NCBI GenBank assembly: GCA_023091665.1
Contig: JALJCQ010000029.1
Span: 62,001-126,000 of the forward strand
Direction: 5' to 3'
Length of the DNA stretch: 64,000 nt
Origin: Pythium myriotylum
Taxonomy: Eukaryota; Oomycota; Peronosporomycetes; Pythiales; Pythiaceae
Shown piece by piece: positions 42,895 to 52,518 of this stretch. The notes below the pieces were generated by a model. That model was not told where the DNA came from. It saw only the letters and a list, made by a program, of their open reading frames with translations, and did no database searches. The translations under genes were made by a program, and so were the position numbers. Positions within the stretch are counted from its first letter, which is position 1, and every line of letters begins with the position of its first letter.

Positions 42895-43677
42895 ATGAAG
42901 ATCTTCGCTGCCATTGTCGTCGCCCTCTCCTCTCTTGCCCACGCCAAGCAACAGATCATCCAGGGCACGGTAGTCCCACCAGGACACAAGACATACATGG
43001 TGAGCTTGCGAGCGACGCCAGAAGGCAACGTCATCTGTGGCGGCTTCCTCATCACGCCGACGCACGTGCTGTCGGCCGGCCACTGCGCGCAGTATAACGC
43101 AAAATACATTGCGATCGGCTCGCACTTTGTTAACGGCACAAGCGACGGCGAGCGTATCGCCGTCAAGTCGCAGCTGCGTCATCCGCGATTCGACGAGCCC
43201 GGAACGGCGAACCCGCCAGGCGAGATTGAGACGCTTGCCTATGACTATATGGTCATGGAGCTGGTATCACCGTCCAAGTTTCAACCAGTCAAGCTGTCCA
43301 GTGCTGATGCGGAGGCGTTTGCCGGCAAGTCGCTGACGGTGATGGGATGGGGACTCACGTCTGAGAATGGAATCATGTCAAAAGAGCTGCTCCGAGCTGA
43401 CCTGCCGGTCGTTGCGATCACACCTTGTCTGCGCGGCTTCAACATGACCCAATCCATGGCGTCGACACTGTTCTGTGCTGGCGGCAAGGGCAAGGACTCG
43501 TGTAATTCGGATTCAGGCGGTCCACTGGTCGCGGAGAAGTCGACGGGCGACGTCGCCGTGGGAATCGTGACGGGAGGTTTGGGCTGCGGACGCATTGGAA
43601 TTCCAGGTGTCAACACGAAAGTATCGGCAGCGAAGGACTGGATCCTCGAGCATGCTCCTGGCGCTGTGTTTGAGTGA
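42895..43677 (+). CDS. Secreted trypsin-like serine protease (S1), oxyanion glycine replaced
   Basis: 260 residues with signal peptide (MKIFAAIVVALSSLAHA). Chymotrypsin fold: mature start IIQGTVV, CGGFLITPTHVLSAGHC with H63, D117 in AYDYMVMEL, S207 in DSGGP, and D201 (chymotrypsin 189) giving trypsin-like specificity. Odd point: the usual GDSGG reads SDSGG here, so the oxyanion-hole glycine (193) is S205. The triad is complete, but activity may be low or the protein may act as a binding or inhibitor-type homologue, as oomycete glucanase inhibitor proteins do after losing triad residues. It is a tandem copy of the gene at 44432. Confidence 0.93.
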   Translation: MKIFAAIVVALSSLAHAKQQIIQGTVVPPGHKTYMVSLRATPEGNVICGGFLITPTHVLSAGHCAQYNAKYIAIGSHFVNGTSDGERIAVKSQLRHPRFDEPGTANPPGEIETLAYDYMVMELVSPSKFQPVKLSSADAEAFAGKSLTVMGWGLTSENGIMSKELLRADLPVVAITPCLRGFNMTQSMASTLFCAGGKGKDSCNSDSGGPLVAEKSTGDVAVGIVTGGLGCGRIGIPGVNTKVSAAKDWILEHAPGAVFE

Positions 43678-44387
43678 TACTTCCTAATGCACAATCTCAT
43701 GGCAGGCTGGTGCTGCATTTTTCTATCGTGAGTTCGTGCGACAGGATGTTTGCCCCCGCTGCCAGGTCCGCACCCTGGCACAATCGCTGAATAGGAAAGG
43801 ACGAATAGTTGATCATTTTTTATGTTCTTGAAGCGCGTAAGTTGTTAGCCCAGCTCGCTTGATCAGATGAGGCAATTTTTTGTTCACGAAAGAGATGCAT
43901 CTCGTGATGGATTCTTCTCCAACAAAGTAGTATCCAAGTGACATAGAGTGACTAGTCGAATACTCCTGGCCGGAGCCTTTAAGTATTCCGAGCACGGTAC
44001 TGTGGTCATCCTACTACGCCGTTTGCAATTCGTCGTCTTTGTTGGTGTCCCTGAGGCTCGTGAAGCATTGTCCAAGCAAGATAGAACGCAAGTTCAAGCG
44101 TCAACAGCGGACAATCTGGGTCCGATGGAATCCATCAAAACGATCGAGATGAGTACTGTCGACGATCAAGTCTCTGTCCCAACTTCCCACAGTGGTATAA
44201 ACAGGACAGGAATGCAGACAGCGCATAGGCATTCGAGGGGTCATTAGTAGAACCGTCGTATGGGGACCCCATGTGACACGGTTGAATGTTCCAATTGGGG
44301 ACCACAGCGACCTGATGAGTGAGCAGCACTGGAGGCCTCCGCGTTCCTATCAGGGCCACCACCACCAGCCTTGGAACGTTCGCGAAT
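43678..44387. other. Intergenic region between protease genes
   Basis: No gene recognised. Confidence 0.4.
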
Positions 44388-44405
44388 GCTCTTATTTTCA
44401 AATCC
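44388..44405 (+). promoter_or_regulatory. Inr/FPR-like core promoter of protease B
   Basis: GCTCTTATTTTCAAATCC is a degenerate version of the protease A element (both continue ACCTCC). It ends 26 nt before the ATG at 44432. Confidence 0.55.
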
Positions 44406-44431
44406 ACCTCCAAGCCACCACATCGACACGC

Positions 44432-45232
44432 ATGAAGATTCCAACTGCGTTCACGATTGCCGCTGTGGCATCGGCTGCCGTCGCCAACGGCGCTAACATC
44501 AAGCCGATGATCATCAGCGGCACCATTGTTCCCCCAGGAGAGAAGACGTACCTCGCCGGTCTTCGATGGGCTCCGGATGGCACGACGTTCTGCGGAGGAT
44601 TCCTCATCACACCTACGCATGTGCTGAGCGCGGGCCACTGCTACAGCTACGGCGCCCAGTACGTTTCGATCGGCACCCATTTTCTCAACGGCACGAGCGA
44701 CGGAGAGCAGATCGCCGTCAAGTCCCAGACGCGCCACCCGAGATACGACGAGGAAGGCGCGGCGATCCCTCCCGGAGAGGATCAGACGCTCGCATACGAC
44801 TACAACATCATTGAACTGGCATCGCCGTCCAAGTTCACCCCAGTGGCGCTTTCGTCCGCTGATGCGGAGGACTTTGCTGGTGCGTACTCGACCGTCATCG
44901 GCTGGGGCACCACATCCGAGGGCGGACAGCAGTCGTACGAGCTCTTGCGTGCTGACTTGCCCGTGGTCGCCATGGACCAGTGCCTGCCCATGTTCAACAT
45001 GACCACGCGAATGGCCACGACACTGTTCTGCGCGGGCGGCGAAGGCAAGGACTCGTGCAATGGAGACTCGGGCGGTCCGTTGGTGATTGAGAAGGAGACC
45101 GGCGACGTCGTGATCGGCCTTGTCTCGGGCGGCTTGGGCTGCGGCCGCGTCGGCATCCCCGGCGTGAACACCAAGATCTCAACGGTCAAGGACTGGATTC
45201 TCTCGCTCGCTCCCGGTGCGGTGTTCGTGTAA
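44432..45232 (+). CDS. Secreted trypsin-like serine protease (S1)
   Basis: 266 residues; signal peptide MKIPTAFTIAAVASAAVANG; mature start IISGTIV. His in LSAGHC, Asp in AYDYNIIEL, and Ser in the canonical CNGDSGGP, preceded by KDS (trypsin-like pocket). All catalytic and oxyanion residues are present, so this copy should be an active extracellular endoprotease. The open frame extends 53 codons upstream, but the signal peptide and core promoter fix the start at 44432. The paralogue at 42895 carries the G-to-S change in the active-site motif. Confidence 0.95.
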   Translation: MKIPTAFTIAAVASAAVANGANIKPMIISGTIVPPGEKTYLAGLRWAPDGTTFCGGFLITPTHVLSAGHCYSYGAQYVSIGTHFLNGTSDGEQIAVKSQTRHPRYDEEGAAIPPGEDQTLAYDYNIIELASPSKFTPVALSSADAEDFAGAYSTVIGWGTTSEGGQQSYELLRADLPVVAMDQCLPMFNMTTRMATTLFCAGGEGKDSCNGDSGGPLVIEKETGDVVIGLVSGGLGCGRVGIPGVNTKISTVKDWILSLAPGAVFV

Positions 45233-45443
45233 TAAGCACGACCATCTGAGTTGTGTGTGTGGCATCGATTTTTTTTAATTCAAATGTGCTCCATATTCTA
45301 ATTTTTCTGTTTTCGTCCGTTTTACCTCGTTTCAATGCCCTGTTACTATCATTTGATGCTATTTTCAACCAATCACTGCGATGATGGCCCACCAATGTCG
45401 CCCACCAAAGTCTCACTTTCTCGAACACGTGAGAGGCCGAGAG

Positions 45444-46414
45444 ATGGCGTCGCTTCCGCCGCCGCGTGGCGCCGCCTTCGAGCCCTCGCGGCCGCCGACG
45501 AGCGACGCGCAGCAAGCGACGAACGCCTGCAACTTTTGTCTCGGTCTTTCGGTCTACAGCAAGTGCGTACGCTCGGAGATATCAAGATTGAAAGATCTCC
45601 TTTAAAAAATAATTGAAAATTGACAGAGCCATGGCCGACAAGCGTCTACCGCCGCGATGCCAGGGCGTCGAGCTGAAGACGCAGCGATCCGAAGAGTTCC
45701 TCGACGAGATCGAGCAGCGTGCCGGTGCGTAGCGCTTCGCTGGGGTCGCGTTGGAGAAGAAAAAAAATTCAATTATAAATTATGCTCCAGGCAAGGTTCG
45801 CCAGGATAACTTCACGCTCTATGGCATTGGTATCTCGGTGTACGCGCCTGCGAGGCTCGCGCGTAGTGGACGGCTGCCGGTCGTGCGCGGTCTCGGCGTC
45901 ATGGTGCTCAAGAGCGATCCAGACGAGCTCATGAAGCGCATGGAGGAGCACAAGCGTGTGCAGCGCGAGTTGGACCAGGATGACAAGGACGACGACGACG
46001 TCGTCGAGGATCTCGGAGACGAAGGGGATGATGGTGGCGCGCTCGTGGAGAAAGGCCCACTCGGCGCGATCCCTAAGCCGCCGCGACTACCGCCAGTGCT
46101 GCCAGTGATGACTTTTGGTATGTAAACCTTTTTTTGTGTCTGGTCGATATTAAGGGAAGCTTATGCTATCGTGATATGCAGAGGAGTTCGTTGGCAAGAG
46201 TGTGGATAGCAGCAAGGCCATGGTAACGGCCATGTACAACTTTTGGGCCAAGCGGCTCGATGGCTTTGGTGATCGGTACCAGGAGTCGTGCTCCCGTATC
46301 TTTGCCCAGATGGACAAGCAGATCCGCGCAGTGCCCGCGAGTATCAACTGGATGAAGAAGAAGGCCAAGGAGCTCGAGGACCAAGTGCGCCGAGGAGGAC
46401 CAGGCTGGCGCTAA
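45444..46414 (+). CDS. Hypothetical four-exon protein
   Basis: Exons 45444-45562, 45627-45724, 45791-46117 and 46182-46414 (introns 64, 66 and 64 bp, all GT-AG) join in frame to 258 residues. The start could be upstream (ATG 45381 in the same frame). Visible parts: NACNFCLGLSVYSK; an N-terminal helix region (RSEEFLDEIEQRAGK); FTLYGIGISVYAP, suggesting a beta strand pair; an acidic linker (DQDDKDDDDVVEDLGDEGDD); and a helical C-terminus with Trp/Tyr (MYNFWAKRLDGFGDRYQE) ending RRGGPGWR. No signal peptide or membrane segment. I do not recognise the family. Confidence 0.75.
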
Positions 46415-46595
46415 TTTATACAGTGGTTTATGATCCCTCACTCGATTGTGTTGTGGTCTGATAAGACTTCTGTTATTTTTCCATCGAGGCCACGACAACA
46501 GCGCTTGAAGCTGAGTACGTTTCATAGTACCCACCAGCAAAGGTAATCAGTCAGTCTCCACTCTCTATTCAGCATTGATCTTTGTCGTGGAATTC

Positions 46596-47795
46596 TCACT
46601 TCATCGCGAATGGGAAACTAGTTTCCTCACTCCCAATGATTGGGATTCCTACTCCAAGAATGTCAAATTTCTGAGCTTGCAGGTCTGATGCTAACAAAAC
46701 CTGCTTCACTTGGCTGTAGATCCACTGTATTTCTTCCTTGAAATGCTGTGCGGCAGCGTCTGCGACGGCGCGTCGATGCAGAGGATTAGCTTGGCTCGTC
46801 TGGATTTGCAATTTGCGTGCAACGTTGACCGAGACTAAACCCATTGAATCCATAGGGCTGATTCGTGTTCTTGTATCGTTCTTGAACATCGTCACATCCA
46901 GAACCATATCCACACCTTTTTCTCTCGGCAGCGTCTGTGCAACCTCGGATATCTCAATCTCATGCGTGGTCGGATCAAATGTACGTCGGACGAGTTGCGC
47001 GCCTTCGAAAGCTAGATCCGTCGCAGTGCTGATCTTGAACAATGTTTGCAGGTTGTGTTCGTCTACGAAGACACGCTGATCAAGTGGATTAGATGGCGTG
47101 GCAGACCGGTTGCAAGAGCACACTCTTCATACCTCGTACGAGATGCGAAAGAAGCTCAGGTCGACTTGATCAGCACGGTATCGACTCCACACAGCTTGAG
47201 CGATAGTCATCGGACTTTGGTCGGTAAAAGTCCAGGTCGAGCCCATATCAATCGTCACAGTGTTCGATGATGACTCGTCATGGACACTGAAAGAGACGCT
47301 TGGCGCCTCGCTCGTATCTGAATCGCTGTCGCTCAGTGTGGCAAGTCTGGTGAGAGTGGAGTGACTAGACTTGGCAATCAGACGCATGAGTCGATGCGAA
47401 ATCTTGACCTGGCGACCCAATGTCACGTGAAGCATCCGGTTTTTCTTCTCGGATGCACGCCGCGCGTGTAGTTCGCGATCTGCATGAGACTTCCATACGA
47501 CCAGGCTTTGTGCTGCGCGCGTCTTCACTTGCGTGTGAAGCTTGAGAAGCTCAAGGCGACCATGCAGCGCGGTGGCCTCTTCTCTTAGCTCCGTGATTTC
47601 TTCTTTCCGGCGGCCTCGACTCTTCTTGCGGCGTTGCTTTTGTTCAATTCGTCGTGCCGGACCAGCACGGGTGTCGGACTTGACTGGCTTCGACGACTCA
47701 TCGCTGGAAATCGTAGTTTCGGAGCCAATATCCTCCCAGACTTTCGTGAGATCAATTGAGAGGAACGTATCGTCGACATCTTCGACAGGGCTCAT
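46596..47795 (-). CDS. bZIP-like/START-like oomycete family protein
   Basis: Exons 47795-47133 and 47075-46596 with a 57-bp intron (GTATG...CTAAT...CAG) containing the apparent in-frame stop; joined product 380 residues. The N-terminus has an acidic segment (SIDLTKVWEDIGSE), then a very basic region (RRIEQKQRRKKSRGRRKEE) running into heptad-like ITELREEATALHGRLELLKL, as in bZIP-like proteins. The rest (WSRYRADQVDLSFFRISYE joined to RVFVDEH, MVLDVTMF, LGVGIPI) resembles the C-terminal START-like half of a large oomycete-expanded family often called M96 mating-specific-like. Naming is from memory of the family and only tentative. Confidence 0.7.
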
Positions 47796-48242
47796 GATAC
47801 CGATGAAAAGGCAGTTTCGAAGTAACTGGCTCGTTTAACAAAGTCCGGAAGTGATTGTAGCGGCCAGCTGCAGACGATGGCTGCAAGCGCATCTGCCTTG
47901 GAAGAACATTCGCCTGGCGACGATCCCATCTCAGACGTATCATTCGTCCGAAAATTCTATTACGATACTGTACAGGAGCCAGCCACCTCGTCTCAGGACC
48001 CTAGTCCGAATATTGCTTGACGTCTCGGCTCAACGGTGCAAGCTGCCCAGGTAGAGTACTGTAGTGCATCTGCGGTGAAGTATTGTCGCAGAATGGAACT
48101 GCACCCACGTCCGTAGATGCGTATGTTTGAGCCAGGCTCTGGTTTTATTGGAGAGATTATACGGATCACTAATTATGATGGATGGTGTTCGTGCAGAGTT
48201 CGGCCGCTCCTCAACCACCCGACTATCCAAACTCTGATGCTA
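47796..48242. other. Intergenic region
   Basis: 447 bp between two minus-strand genes; nothing recognised. Confidence 0.4.
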
Positions 48243-49771
48243 TCACTTCCGTGAAGGTGAATCTTTCGTAAACCACTTGGACAAGCCAAAGCTCTCGAGG
48301 ATGAAGGCACACGTCTCGGGTTTGAACACCACTTCCGTCCACAGGGCCTGAGTTGTAGGCACTGGTGACGACGGTGGCGTGTCTTTACAAGCCGCTAAGG
48401 CAGCTACCTGTGCTTGCTTGATCCAATGCGACTCAGAGAACGACGATGCCCGGGGAAGTATGCCTGGGCGACTGCGGCGTGCCGCCCACGTTGAGCCAAC
48501 AGATCCAATCGACGTCCGAGACGAGATCGATACTCGACGCTGTTTCGCCATCGAATCCGTTCTGCGTTGCGTCTGAAGAACAAGTTTCGATTGTGCGCAC
48601 AATGCTGGCGGTGATGGTGGAGGAGATCCTGTCAATTCAGGTGCACGGGTCGAGCTGCCGGTGTGGAGTCGGCCTGTCTCGACCATGTGCTCGTAGATCT
48701 TTCCACGGAGCAACGAGAATTGAGCAAAACAATTTTTAAGCAAGAACTCGGCAGCGCATTCCTCACCTTCCGCGAGTTGTCGTTGATACGCGGTGTAAAC
48801 GTCGTCTCTTGTTCTTCCTGCCTGCGCTGCAGCTCGGCTCGTGCGAGTTGCTTGCGCTTCTTCTCCTCGTGGAATCGAAACATATCGTCGATCGATCGCC
48901 GCATGAGCTTCTTTTTCTTCTGGATCTCGCTTGATGCGTCCACTTTCTCACACGAGTCCATGAAGCGTACGCAAGCCGGAGTGTGGTTTGCTTGTGTCGG
49001 GTTTTCGTTGAGGGAGCCAGCCCCGCAGATGCACGGAGATCGAACGCTCTCCGACAGCGCGCTCGCAAGCTTCCGTTGCTGTTCTTCTTCATAGCGCTGA
49101 CGTCGCTGGGCCTCTCGCTCGCGCGCTGCTTTGGCGAGTGCCTGGCGCTGCTGGAAACCTGGAAGGTTCTGCGTGAGTTCGCGCGAATGGGGGCTCATGA
49201 TGTCGCAGACAGAAGAATTGCTAGTGCTTGATGCGGTGGACTGCTGCTGTTGGAGCATTGCGACTTTGCGGGCTCTCTTGGCGTCATGACGTCGAAAGCG
49301 GGCAACCATTTGGTCGATCTTTTCTGGAGAAATGGACCTGCGTGGCTGAGGTGACGGTGCAAGAGGCTCACGCTCAGGAGCCTGCTTCCGTGGCAAATGC
49401 AAGCGTTGTTTCTGTGCTCCCGGCTTCATACTCGTCACTGTTATTCGCGTTGCAGTTGGGTTCTCTAGCTTCTCGACAGTAAACAGTCGGGCGTGAAGCC
49501 GCTCGATAAGTCGCTCTTCTTCGGCTTCGTCACGAAGAGAAAGCGATGACGGTGGGGACCGTTGCGGAGTGTAGTGGTCTCCACCATCGCCCAGTATTGC
49601 TCGTGCGAGCGCCCCTTCGAGGTCCCAATCCTGCGATTCATCCAGCAATGCCGCGTTGAAAATCTCGCCTTGAGCGAACTCGGAGGGAACCATGATCGAT
49701 ACACCGGCGGCAGAAGAGCGTGGCGAGCCGTTCCGATTGTGATGAAAATAGCTTATCTCTCTCTGGGCCAT
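48243..49771 (-). CDS. Coiled-coil protein with FTPRIN motif
   Basis: Exons 49771-48767 and 48698-48243 (68-bp intron) give 486 residues; ATG 49693 (460 residues) is an alternative start. Visible: RLIERLHARLFTVEK; a basic segment (ISPEKIDQMVARFRRHDAKR); charged helices (ALAKAAREREAQRRQRYEEEQQ and FHEEKKRKQLARAELQRRQE); then TTFTPRINDNSRK joined by the splice to IYEHMVETGRL. TFTP.IN..S is a recurring motif in alveolate and stramenopile coiled-coil proteins, often cytoskeletal or flagellar. The splice acceptor (GGAAAG) is less certain than the donor. Specific function unknown. Confidence 0.7.
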
Positions 49772-50517
49772 ATCGTGGGCCGGACAACATTGTTGGGCTA
49801 ACCCCAACGTTAAGTCGAAAGCCCACAGCCGCTTGACATCCACCAGTCGATCGTGCACATTTTTCCCGCCATTTTGAGTTGCCCCACTCTCCTACCACTT
49901 TCCCACTTCAAAATTTGGCCCAAAAAGTTGTACGATGCGTAACCCCGAGCGAGGCAAGGAGATGAGCGAACAGAAGTCTCGTGATCAGGCTCCGTGCAGA
50001 GAATTGTAGAGCACACTGTGATTCCTCATTCCGATCCCATCCGTCAAGCTGAATGTGTCACGTATTCGATGCACCCACGAGAAGTCAAAGTCTTGGCACT
50101 GTCTCTGTTTCCAACCGCAGGGATTCGCTCGGGTTGAAAGCAAGTCCCCGAGGCTTGTTGTTCCATCGATTGTCCACGAGAAACCGTATTTTATGACGCA
50201 AGGGAATTCCATAAAGCATCGGCGATTCGGCAAGTCCCTAGTGCTCCCCGACCTCAATCACACCGGCAAAGCGTGTTGCTTGTTCTTTTTGTCAATGTTG
50301 GAATGTTTCGGCGATCAAAATCCAATTCAAACAAGAAGATTGCTGTCCAAAGAGAATTTTTACGATCTCCAGATTATGTTTGCTGACTCCCGTGCCCATC
50401 CCACCCAGTGGCCCACTGTGGCCCATTCGGCAACTTGCTCACTCTCGGTCCTCGCTCGCTCATGAATGTCGACAAGCCTGAGTATCCTTTTCTTGCTACA
50501 CTCTTTTGAGGTTACAG
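49772..50517. other. Intergenic region
   Basis: No gene recognised between the coiled-coil gene and the PAN protein gene. Confidence 0.4.
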
Positions 50518-51282
50518 TCACAGATTCAGGAAACCCGATCGAACACCATCCTGTGGAGACCCCGCATCTCGAGAAGAGTAGAGATCACAATATGAGCCGT
50601 AGTAAAGGCTGAAGGCCTTGCAACCCGGTGTGGCCTGGCACGACGTACAACACGCGTCGAGATTCGCCGTCGAGATGCGTCGAAGGAACTCCCCCGAGTA
50701 GACGGTGGCGTAAGCGTATGTGCAATTCGTGGGCTTTGAGACGACGATAGAGGACGAGGTGTCATTACTCGCACGCTTGTCACCCGTGCCCCACTTGAGA
50801 TAGCAGCCGAGGTTGCCGTAAGGAGCGTAGGTGTACGCCTTGCAGCCTGAAAGGGCCGAACACGCGTCGCAACATTGCTGGAGTGTCACGCCAAAGAGAG
50901 CGTTGATATCGTCGCCGTAATAGTTGAACCCTTCCTCCTTGATACCGCACTGTGGAATCGTTGGGGTTGGCGCTGGCGTGGTTGGTGTGGGCGTGGTTGG
51001 GGCTGGAGTTGTTGGTGCTGGCGTGGTTGGAGCCGGGGTGGTTGGCGCTGGCGTGGTTGGTGTTGGTGTAGTCGGTGCAGGCGTTGTTGGAGCAGGTGTG
51101 GTTGGGGCTGGAGTTGTTGGGGATGGTGTGGTTGGTGCCGGGGTGGTTGGAGCTGGCGTCGTTGGGGTTGGAGTTGTCGGGGATGGTGCGGGTGACGGCG
51201 TTCCGTCCGGACATGAAGCAGCACCACTCGCAGACACAAACCCAGTGGCGGAACACGCAATTAGCAGGCCGAGAAGCTTCAT
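50518..51282 (-). CDS. Secreted PAN/Apple-domain protein with Thr-Pro stalk, small
   Basis: 254 residues: signal peptide (MKLLGLLIACSATGFVSA), Cys-containing ASCPDG, then about 16 TTPAP-type pentapeptides (likely O-glycosylated stalk), then two PAN/Apple modules. PAN1 is CGIKEEGFNYYGDDIN with QQCCDACSALSGCKAYTYAP and CYLKW; PAN2 has CTYAY...LDACCTSCQATPGCKAFSLY. PAN modules bind carbohydrate or protein; in oomycetes they occur in cellulose-binding elicitor lectins. A cell-wall or extracellular adhesive role is inferred. Start fixed by the signal peptide and core promoter; the frame is open for 81 codons upstream. Same architecture as genes at 56914 and 59233. Confidence 0.9.
   Translation of the reverse strand: MKLLGLLIACSATGFVSASGAASCPDGTPSPAPSPTTPTPTTPAPTTPAPTTPSPTTPAPTTPAPTTPAPTTPTPTTPAPTTPAPTTPAPTTPAPTTPTPTTPAPTPTIPQCGIKEEGFNYYGDDINALFGVTLQQCCDACSALSGCKAYTYAPYGNLGCYLKWGTGDKRASNDTSSSIVVSKPTNCTYAYATVYSGEFLRRISTANLDACCTSCQATPGCKAFSLYYGSYCDLYSSRDAGSPQDGVRSGFLNL
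50955..51190. repeat. 15-bp coding minisatellite (TTPAP) in small PAN gene
   Basis: Tandem GGTTGGNGCTGGNGT-type units on the plus strand, encoding Thr-Pro-Ala-Pro-Thr on the minus strand; about 16 units. Confidence 0.9.
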
Positions 51283-51309
51283 GGCTCGGAGGTGCTTCGA
51301 TACACGGAT

Positions 51310-51326
51310 CAAATCGCAGAATGACC
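51310..51326 (-). promoter_or_regulatory. Inr/FPR-like core promoter of small PAN gene
   Basis: On the minus strand GGTCATTCTGCGATTTG, close to GCTCATTYYNCAWTTT; 27 nt upstream of the ATG. Confidence 0.55.
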
Positions 51327-52482
51327 GCCTCAGGTCATCGCACAAGATTGTGGGTTCACCGAGGCTATCTTTTGAACCCAACGACTTTCGAGAGGGAAGT
51401 CTTCCCGCCGGTCTCACTGGAATTTCCCAATGAAACTTGCAGGAGTGGACCTGTCGGCCAACTGGCTTCGTCTTGACTTCATCTCTCATGATCGAAGAGA
51501 TTTGCTCGGCAGCCCCTGGATCCATTCAAGATCCTGGCAGGTTTTCGACGCCCTCGTGTCTTTGGCGTCAGGATAACGCAGAGTAAGTATATCCATTAGT
51601 CTGCGCTATGACGCGAGCATGGGGGACGCCACTTGCGAGCTGTCCGCTCAGAAGGACTCGGAGAACCCGGGGAGCGAGTGTGGAAGCACTCAGTGTATTC
51701 GCAGTGATCCGAAAAATGGATCGGCGAGACTTTTCAGCACGCTCCGTGCATTGTGCCCCATATCAGCAGCTACTCAAGTTGTCGCTGCTGTTGGCATTTC
51801 CTCTTTTGAGTCCTTCATAATGTGCAGGAAATACATGAAGCCAAGAATAGGGATGGGTCAAAGGTTCTGCAAAAACAATTTATCAGATGAGTATGAAGCA
51901 GCATCACATGTTTCAATCTTATGCACCTCAAGGAGGCTGTGACTACTAGCTGCACGTTCATCTTCATGGGCGTGCAGCTATTAGTCAGCACCCAGGGCTT
52001 CCATGTCCGTGCCGCAAACTTTGTTGAGTCACCTGTCGTTCTGACCATGAATGCTCGTCATCCGATGATGTGGTTATTAGAGGTCGCTTCTTGATCTGTA
52101 GGGAAAAGTCGAGTGGCCCACAGGTACTCTATTTCCTTCGCACCCCACCGAATTCGTTGCTTTCAAACCTTAACAACAACAAAAGCCATTCCAGAAAATG
52201 GAATGACCATTTTAATTCAACTGCGAGAGCGACTTTTGGACCAGCACACGAAGTCGTCGTCTTTTGTGGGAACACCGGAATGAAACCGCCAATCATAATC
52301 CAATTAACATTCCCAATTATGTTGCTTGTGACTCCCTATACAACTCGGGTGGCCCAATTGAAGTTCCCAATTATATTTACTGACTCTCCATGGCCCAATC
52401 ACATGCTGCCAGATCTCACTGACACCATCTCCTCAGATCCTCAGAATCTGAGTCCATCCTGATCGGCAACAAATGAGCTCGA
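51327..52482. other. Divergent intergenic region
   Basis: Between the minus-strand PAN gene and the plus-strand AGPS gene. AT-rich in its right half; no gene recognised. Confidence 0.45.
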
Positions 52483-52496
52483 GCTCATTTCATTCC
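52483..52496 (+). promoter_or_regulatory. Oomycete initiator of AGPS gene
   Basis: GCTCATTTCATTCC, initiator-like, ending 22 nt before the ATG at 52519. Confidence 0.6.
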
Positions 52497-52518
52497 TCGA
52501 TCTTCCCCCTCCCCACGC

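Noticed and set aside
47127..47129. In-frame TGA read as a pseudogene break in the bZIP-like gene
   Set aside because: A good GT...CTAAT...CAG intron removes it and restores a continuous protein.
48632..48766. Continuation of the coiled-coil frame past 48767 as coding
   Set aside because: The frame past the GTGAGG donor ends in an unrelated tail, while splicing to 48698 joins NSRK to IYEHMVETG in the other frame.
50518..51282. Viewing the PAN proteins as plasma-membrane or GPI-anchored
   Set aside because: None of the three has a C-terminal hydrophobic segment; they are called secreted.
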